DNA of 9,962 bases, taken from NCBI GenBank assembly GCA_023398105.1, contig JAEWST010000054.1, positions 1-9,962 on the forward strand, given 5' to 3'. This document shows, piece after piece, positions 5,419 to 9,962 of the stretch. Within the stretch, counting starts at the first letter, position 1. Every line of letters begins with the position of its first letter. The notes under the pieces were generated by a model, which saw only the letters and a program-made list of their open reading frames with translations, was not told where the DNA came from and made no database searches. The stretch comes from Bacillota bacterium. Lineage in GTDB: Bacteria > Bacillota > Clostridia > Acetivibrionales > DSM-1351. The translations under genes were made by a program, and so were the position numbers.

Positions 5419-8400
5419 TTAATACCCATATTCCATCAAGTATTTCTGTACAGTCTCATTAAACATCCGGTAGCTGGTGATATACGGAAAGTGCCCAGAA
5501 TCTTCGAATACAAAGCTCTTTGCATCTTGAATATTGCCCAGCAGAAAATCCGTTTCATCGTTTCCAAATACAGCTCCCTTAAACTTGTCTAGTGCACTCG
5601 AAATAACAAATACGGGGTTCTTTATGTTCTTAACCGTATACCTAGTTGACATTTGCTGGAGTGCTCCTAAGTATTCCAGCGCAGCCAGAGGGTCCATTGA
5701 TTGGCTTCCATAATAAATCAGCTTATTTTTATCTACTGTATTTGTGTCAAATCCCTTTATATCGTTAATGCTATCCTTTCCAGCGTTGTTAAATATTTTT
5801 AGTGCCTCATTATGCCTCAGACTTTTAAACGCTTCCGTAACCCTACTAAAGCTACATACAAGTATTATTGCAGATAGCTTCGCGGAAAATCTGCTGGCAA
5901 AATCCTGAGCAAGCATTCCACCAAATGAAGCTGCAATCATGGGAACAGGCTCAACTATGCCCATACACTCTAGGGTATAATTAATGGCATAGGATAGCTT
6001 TTCAAGAGATATATCTTTCATAGGTTTACTTTTCCCATGTCCAGGTAAGTGAATTATTATTAACCTATAATCGTTCTTCCATTCTTTAATCTGATAATAC
6101 CATATAGAAGCTGTCATTCCAAATGCAGATAGCAGCAGCAAAGGTTTTCCTGTTCCTACTTCTATTACTTCAATATCAAGATAGCCATTATGTTTATAAA
6201 CATTGCTGACGACTGCATCATCAAGCTCCATTAGCAAGTTGATGTATTCGCTTCTGCGTTTTACTGAAGGTGTATTATTACCAGACTTGCTACTACCAAT
6301 TAATTTTATGAATTTTTGGCGGTTTGCCCTTACAGGAATTATCTGGTTTAGAGAACTATTCAAACCCTTGTCAAATATCTCCATTCCAAGTTTATCATCA
6401 AGTGTCTTAATCCCGTAGGTGTTAAGAAATAATGATTTTATCTTCTCCTCAACTTGCATACCTCCGTTTTCCCATAAAGACCAGTTAAAAGATATTGATT
6501 TCCCTTTTCTTCTACCTTCCGCACAAAGTGCTTCTCTGGCTTGAATAAAGCTGTCTAGGAAGCCATTAGCGTAAGCATAATCACTTTGCCCGATATTGCC
6601 TGTGACAGAAACAAGAGATGAATAAAGTATAAAGAAATCAAGTTCCAGCTCTTTGGTGGCTTCATCCATAAAAACAGTACCCTTTATTTTAGGCATCATA
6701 ACTGCTTCAATTTCGTTTTTGCTCTTATTTCCAATTAAATTATCATAGTTAACTCCTGCACAGTTGATTACCCCGTTAACAGCACCCCATTTTTCCAATA
6801 CTTCCTCAATAACTCCACTTACATCACCAAAATTGGTAATATCCGATTTTAAATATACTACTTCCGAGCTGTAATTTCCAAGCTCCTCTAAAAGCTGTTT
6901 CTTCTCACAGGTTAGCTCAGAGCGTCCAATAAGGGCAATCTTAACCTTCTTTAATCCGATAAGGTGCTTTGTAAGTATCAATCCTAAACTGCCCATTCCC
7001 CCAGCAATAATATAAACACCCTCGTCTCTGATTTTGATGCTGTCAATCTCATCAAAAGGATAGTTATTCTCATATAATACTTTGACATATCTACTCCCTT
7101 TAGTGTACTTTATCTCAACATGGCTCATACTATCGAAATAAGCTTCTTTGAGGACTATATCCAGTTCTGGCATACTATCTTTATTCCAGTTCCTTCCCCA
7201 TATATCCATATCTGATTCAATCAGTTTAAACCGGATTTTATTGTTTTCCAGATGAACACCTTTGAAGAGCCCTTCCAGAGCTGAATAGAAAATCTGTCCT
7301 GAGGTATCCGACTTATACAGGGTAATAATATTCAGCTGCTCCTTCGATTTAACAATATTTAAAGCCTTACATAAGGAGAACATTGGGTAAATTTCTTTCA
7401 AATATCTGTCAACCTGATACTCCATTCCGTGTAAATCACTTTCGTAATATTCAGGAAGTAGATAGCAGAAAATATCAGGAAGTGCTCCGTCGGCTACATG
7501 TTCCTCAATTAACCTGCAAAAGTGCTTATCATTTTGGTAATCAATTATATACTCATTCTTATCAGTACTATAAAATTCAATTCCCGGCTTCACCAAAATC
7601 AATTTTTCATTCTCAACAATATCAGTGCTTATCCTTCCAGCACAATCAAAAATCATAACTTTTGGCTTGTTCTCACCATCTTTGTTTTCTTTCAATTCCT
7701 GCTTTTCCCACAGATATGAAAAATACATAACCTCACTATCTAATTCGTTTTTTTGATTAGTACTATCCATAACCATAACAGGGTTCGAAGGCAAATCAAG
7801 CTGCTGGTCTGACAAATATCGTTTTAGTTCCTCGATTGTTGAATATTCGAATAGCAAAGTAGGATACAATGTCTTTCCAACCTTGCCTTCCAGTCTGTTA
7901 GTCATCTCTAGTAAATCGGTAGAATCTAAACCCAACTCATAGAAACTCTCTTTAATATTTACTTTTTCTATTGAGATACCGACTACTTCTGCAACCATTT
8001 TCTTCAATTCCTCTGTTAGGTCATGAGGCATCAAAACTAACTCGTTTTGCAAATTTCCAGCTTCGCCCTTTCCCAATTGAACAGTTGAGTTGTTATTCGT
8101 ATTCCCTCTAGACTCAACAGCCTCTAACCTAGTAATCAAGTCTTTTGCACGAATTTTTTTAGCTACAAATTTATCAAAAGCTGCTATAACTTCTCCGTTT
8201 GCATCAACAATAGCTATACTTGAGTACATCATGTCATCCGACTGCATACCGGTATTACGCTTATCTACATATATATAGCATTTTTCTTGTGTCTTTGCAT
8301 TCCCATAGAAGCTTTCAATAAATATAGGTATAAATGGCGGCATACTTTCAGATGCAATACCCTTATACTGGAACATAAATGATACTATGGATGCCGAATC

Positions 8401-9962
8401 CATGAATGCAGGGTGAAAGCAGGCGAACGGCAAATATTTTTCTCCGGACTTACTCAGCACCACCTCTGCAAGTAACCAGTCTTCATGCAAATAAATCTTC
8501 CCAGATGGCTTCATAAACTCAAAATGTTCAATACCAGCTGCCCTTACATAGCGATATGCATCATCAAGATCAAGCACTTGGACTTCTTTTTGTTTCAGAG
8601 ATTCAATATCTATATGCCTGTGCTCTCGTACACTATCGAGACGAATATCGCAACGAAAATTTTCTTCCCTTGCACTCTCTAGTGCACCTGAAGCTGTACA
8701 TTTTCTGCTTTCCCCAACTACACTATAACTTTGATTATTTTTACTTAATTTCATTGTCACTTCCCTGTCAAACAACTTGGAAGTAGAAATAGGAGCCTTA
8801 AACAGCACATTCTGCACTGTTATTTTTTCAAATTCCAAGCCTATAAGTTCTAAAGCTCTATATAAGAAGTCAATAAACGTAACACCAGGCATGATAGTTA
8901 CACCATGTACATGATGATCCCTTACTATGTAATCATCATTTCCAATATTCAGTCCAAATTCGAAGGAGTCCTTTTCCCTTCTCTTCAGTTCTATAGTACT
9001 AAAGCGTTGATGAACTGGATACAAAGTATCAATAGCTTTTGGTCTATCCATCCATAGCCGTTCCTTTGTGTACTCTACAGGTTTCAGTTCGTTCCTATAA
9101 CATTTATAAAAGGGGTATTCACTCAAGTATAGATCACTTAAGATGACATGGGCATTTGTTCCTCCAAAACCAAATGAACTGATTCCTGCACGCCTTACCT
9201 GATTAATTGGCTTCCACGGACTTAATTCATTGACAATATAAAATGGTGACTGAGAAAAGTCAAATCTTGGATTTGGTATTTCACAGTTTAATGAAGGAGG
9301 GAGCTGCTTATTGTATATGCTAAGAACAGTCTTAATAAAGCCTGATATCCCAGCTGCGCTAAGCAAATGACCTATATTGGTCTTTACACTTCCAATTCCA
9401 CAGTATTGTTTTGCTTGGGTGTATTCTTGAAACACAGATGTAAGTGCCTTAAGTTCAATAGGGTCACCGATCAGTGTTCCTGTACCATGGGCTTCAATAT
9501 AGGAAACAGTTTCCGGATTTATACACGCTTTATTTATAGCCTCATTTATTACTTCAATTTGAGCTTCAAAATTGGGTGTAGTAATCCCCATGGTATTCCC
9601 ATCATTGTTAACAGCCGTAGCCTCAATTACCGCATAAATCTTATCGCCATCAGAAACAGCCCTTTCAAGTGGTTTTAACAAAACCGCACCGCAGCCCTCT
9701 CCAGGTACAAATCCGTTTGCATTCTTATCGAAAGTATGACATTTACCGTCAGGGGATAATGCCTTTGCCTGACTAAGTAAAATATATGTTTTTTCATCCA
9801 GAAGCAAATCGACTCCTCCTGCAATACACATTTCAGTCTCACTAGCATTTAGGCTCTGACATGCAAGGTGAAGGCTGACCAATGAAGATGAACATGCAGT
9901 ATCCACCACCATACTTGGTCCCTTCAAGTTCATAAAATGTGATAAATGCGCTGCAATAAAGT
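5419..9962 (-). CDS. Trans-AT type polyketide synthase, terminal module KS-DH-ACP-KR-hydrolase (N terminus outside window)
   Basis: C-terminal part of a modular polyketide synthase. The frame is open to the window edge; residues are numbered from an internal Met at 9933, which is not the true start. The KS keeps Cys14 (DTACSSSL), His149 (EAHGTGT) and His189 (KTNIGH) and ends at GGTNAHVIL near 264. The DH (about 300-600) has HxxxGxxxxP at His340 and Asp512 in HPAFMD, so it should be active. The ACP carries Ser671 in LGLDST. The KR (about 735-1220) has GGMGSLG near 977-983, Tyr1119 and the following Asn, and an Asp at the B-type position. A C-terminal alpha/beta hydrolase (about 1245-1504) has Ser1336 (AASFGG), Asp1449 and His1481. 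No AT is present, and the DH-ACP-KR order is typical of trans-AT lines. The hydrolase probably releases the chain. The product is unknown. Confidence 0.93.
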   Translation of the reverse strand, partial: FIAAHLSHFMNLKGPSMVVDTACSSSLVSLHLACQSLNASETEMCIAGGVDLLLDEKTYILLSQAKALSPDGKCHTFDKNANGFVPGEGCGAVLLKPLERAVSDGDKIYAVIEATAVNNDGNTMGITTPNFEAQIEVINEAINKACINPETVSYIEAHGTGTLIGDPIELKALTSVFQEYTQAKQYCGIGSVKTNIGHLLSAAGISGFIKTVLSIYNKQLPPSLNCEIPNPRFDFSQSPFYIVNELSPWKPINQVRRAGISSFGFGGTNAHVILSDLYLSEYPFYKCYRNELKPVEYTKERLWMDRPKAIDTLYPVHQRFSTIELKRREKDSFEFGLNIGNDDYIVRDHHVHGVTIMPGVTFIDFLYRALELIGLEFEKITVQNVLFKAPISTSKLFDREVTMKLSKNNQSYSVVGESRKCTASGALESAREENFRCDIRLDSVREHRHIDIESLKQKEVQVLDLDDAYRYVRAAGIEHFEFMKPSGKIYLHEDWLLAEVVLSKSGEKYLPFACFHPAFMDSASIVSFMFQYKGIASESMPPFIPIFIESFYGNAKTQEKCYIYVDKRNTGMQSDDMMYSSIAIVDANGEVIAAFDKFVAKKIRAKDLITRLEAVESRGNTNNNSTVQLGKGEAGNLQNELVLMPHDLTEELKKMVAEVVGISIEKVNIKESFYELGLDSTDLLEMTNRLEGKVGKTLYPTLLFEYSTIEELKRYLSDQQLDLPSNPVMVMDSTNQKNELDSEVMYFSYLWEKQELKENKDGENKPKVMIFDCAGRISTDIVENEKLILVKPGIEFYSTDKNEYIIDYQNDKHFCRLIEEHVADGALPDIFCYLLPEYYESDLHGMEYQVDRYLKEIYPMFSLCKALNIVKSKEQLNIITLYKSDTSGQIFYSALEGLFKGVHLENNKIRFKLIESDMDIWGRNWNKDSMPELDIVLKEAYFDSMSHVEIKYTKGSRYVKVLYENNYPFDEIDSIKIRDEGVYIIAGGMGSLGLILTKHLIGLKKVKIALIGRSELTCEKKQLLEELGNYSSEVVYLKSDITNFGDVSGVIEEVLEKWGAVNGVINCAGVNYDNLIGNKSKNEIEAVMMPKIKGTVFMDEATKELELDFFILYSSLVSVTGNIGQSDYAYANGFLDSFIQAREALCAEGRRKGKSISFNWSLWENGGMQVEEKIKSLFLNTYGIKTLDDKLGMEIFDKGLNSSLNQIIPVRANRQKFIKLIGSSKSGNNTPSVKRRSEYINLLMELDDAVVSNVYKHNGYLDIEVIEVGTGKPLLLLSAFGMTASIWYYQIKEWKNDYRLIIIHLPGHGKSKPMKDISLEKLSYAINYTLECMGIVEPVPMIAASFGGMLAQDFASRFSAKLSAIILVCSFSRVTEAFKSLRHNEALKIFNNAGKDSINDIKGFDTNTVDKNKLIYYGSQSMDPLAALEYLGALQQMSTRYTVKNIKNPVFVISSALDKFKGAVFGNDETDFLLGNIQDAKSFVFEDSGHFPYITSYRMFNETVQKYLMEYGY

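Overview
The window looks like part of a low-GC, strictly anaerobic clostridial chromosome, probably from the cellulolytic/saccharolytic Clostridia (Ruminiclostridium-like). This placement is inferred from protein style, not from a search. Every gene lies on the minus strand, so the order of transcription runs from high to low coordinates.

From 9962 to 5419 is the C-terminal 1.5 kb-codon end of a large modular polyketide synthase, cut by the window edge inside a ketosynthase. Its order is KS-DH-ACP-KR-alpha/beta hydrolase with no acyltransferase. That is the layout of a trans-AT assembly line, and this is its final, releasing module.

From 5418 to 4963 is a 456-bp gene-free stretch. It holds a good sigma-A type promoter (TTGTGA-17-TATAAT) and then a leader of about 262 nt before nifH. 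The leader carries two similar tandem modules. Each starts with AGACGAYGARGTCT and runs into a terminator-like hairpin, so the leader looks like a double attenuator.

From 4962 to 1 is a molybdenum-nitrogenase operon: nifH, nifI1, nifI2, nifD, nifK and the first 114 codons of nifE. NifH is the Fe protein, NifD/NifK form the MoFe protein, and NifE is half of the FeMo-cofactor scaffold. The two PII-like proteins NifI1/NifI2 between nifH and nifD are the post-translational switch typical of anaerobic diazotrophs. Genes from nifH to nifK are tightly packed, with strong ribosome sites. nifK and nifE are separated by a convincing intrinsic terminator that probably lowers nifE expression relative to the structural genes. 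All key metal-ligand residues of the nitrogenase proteins are present, so the system should be functional.

The most interesting signals are the tandem attenuator-like leader upstream of nifH, the nifK/nifE terminator, and the unusually short KS-to-DH junction in the polyketide synthase.
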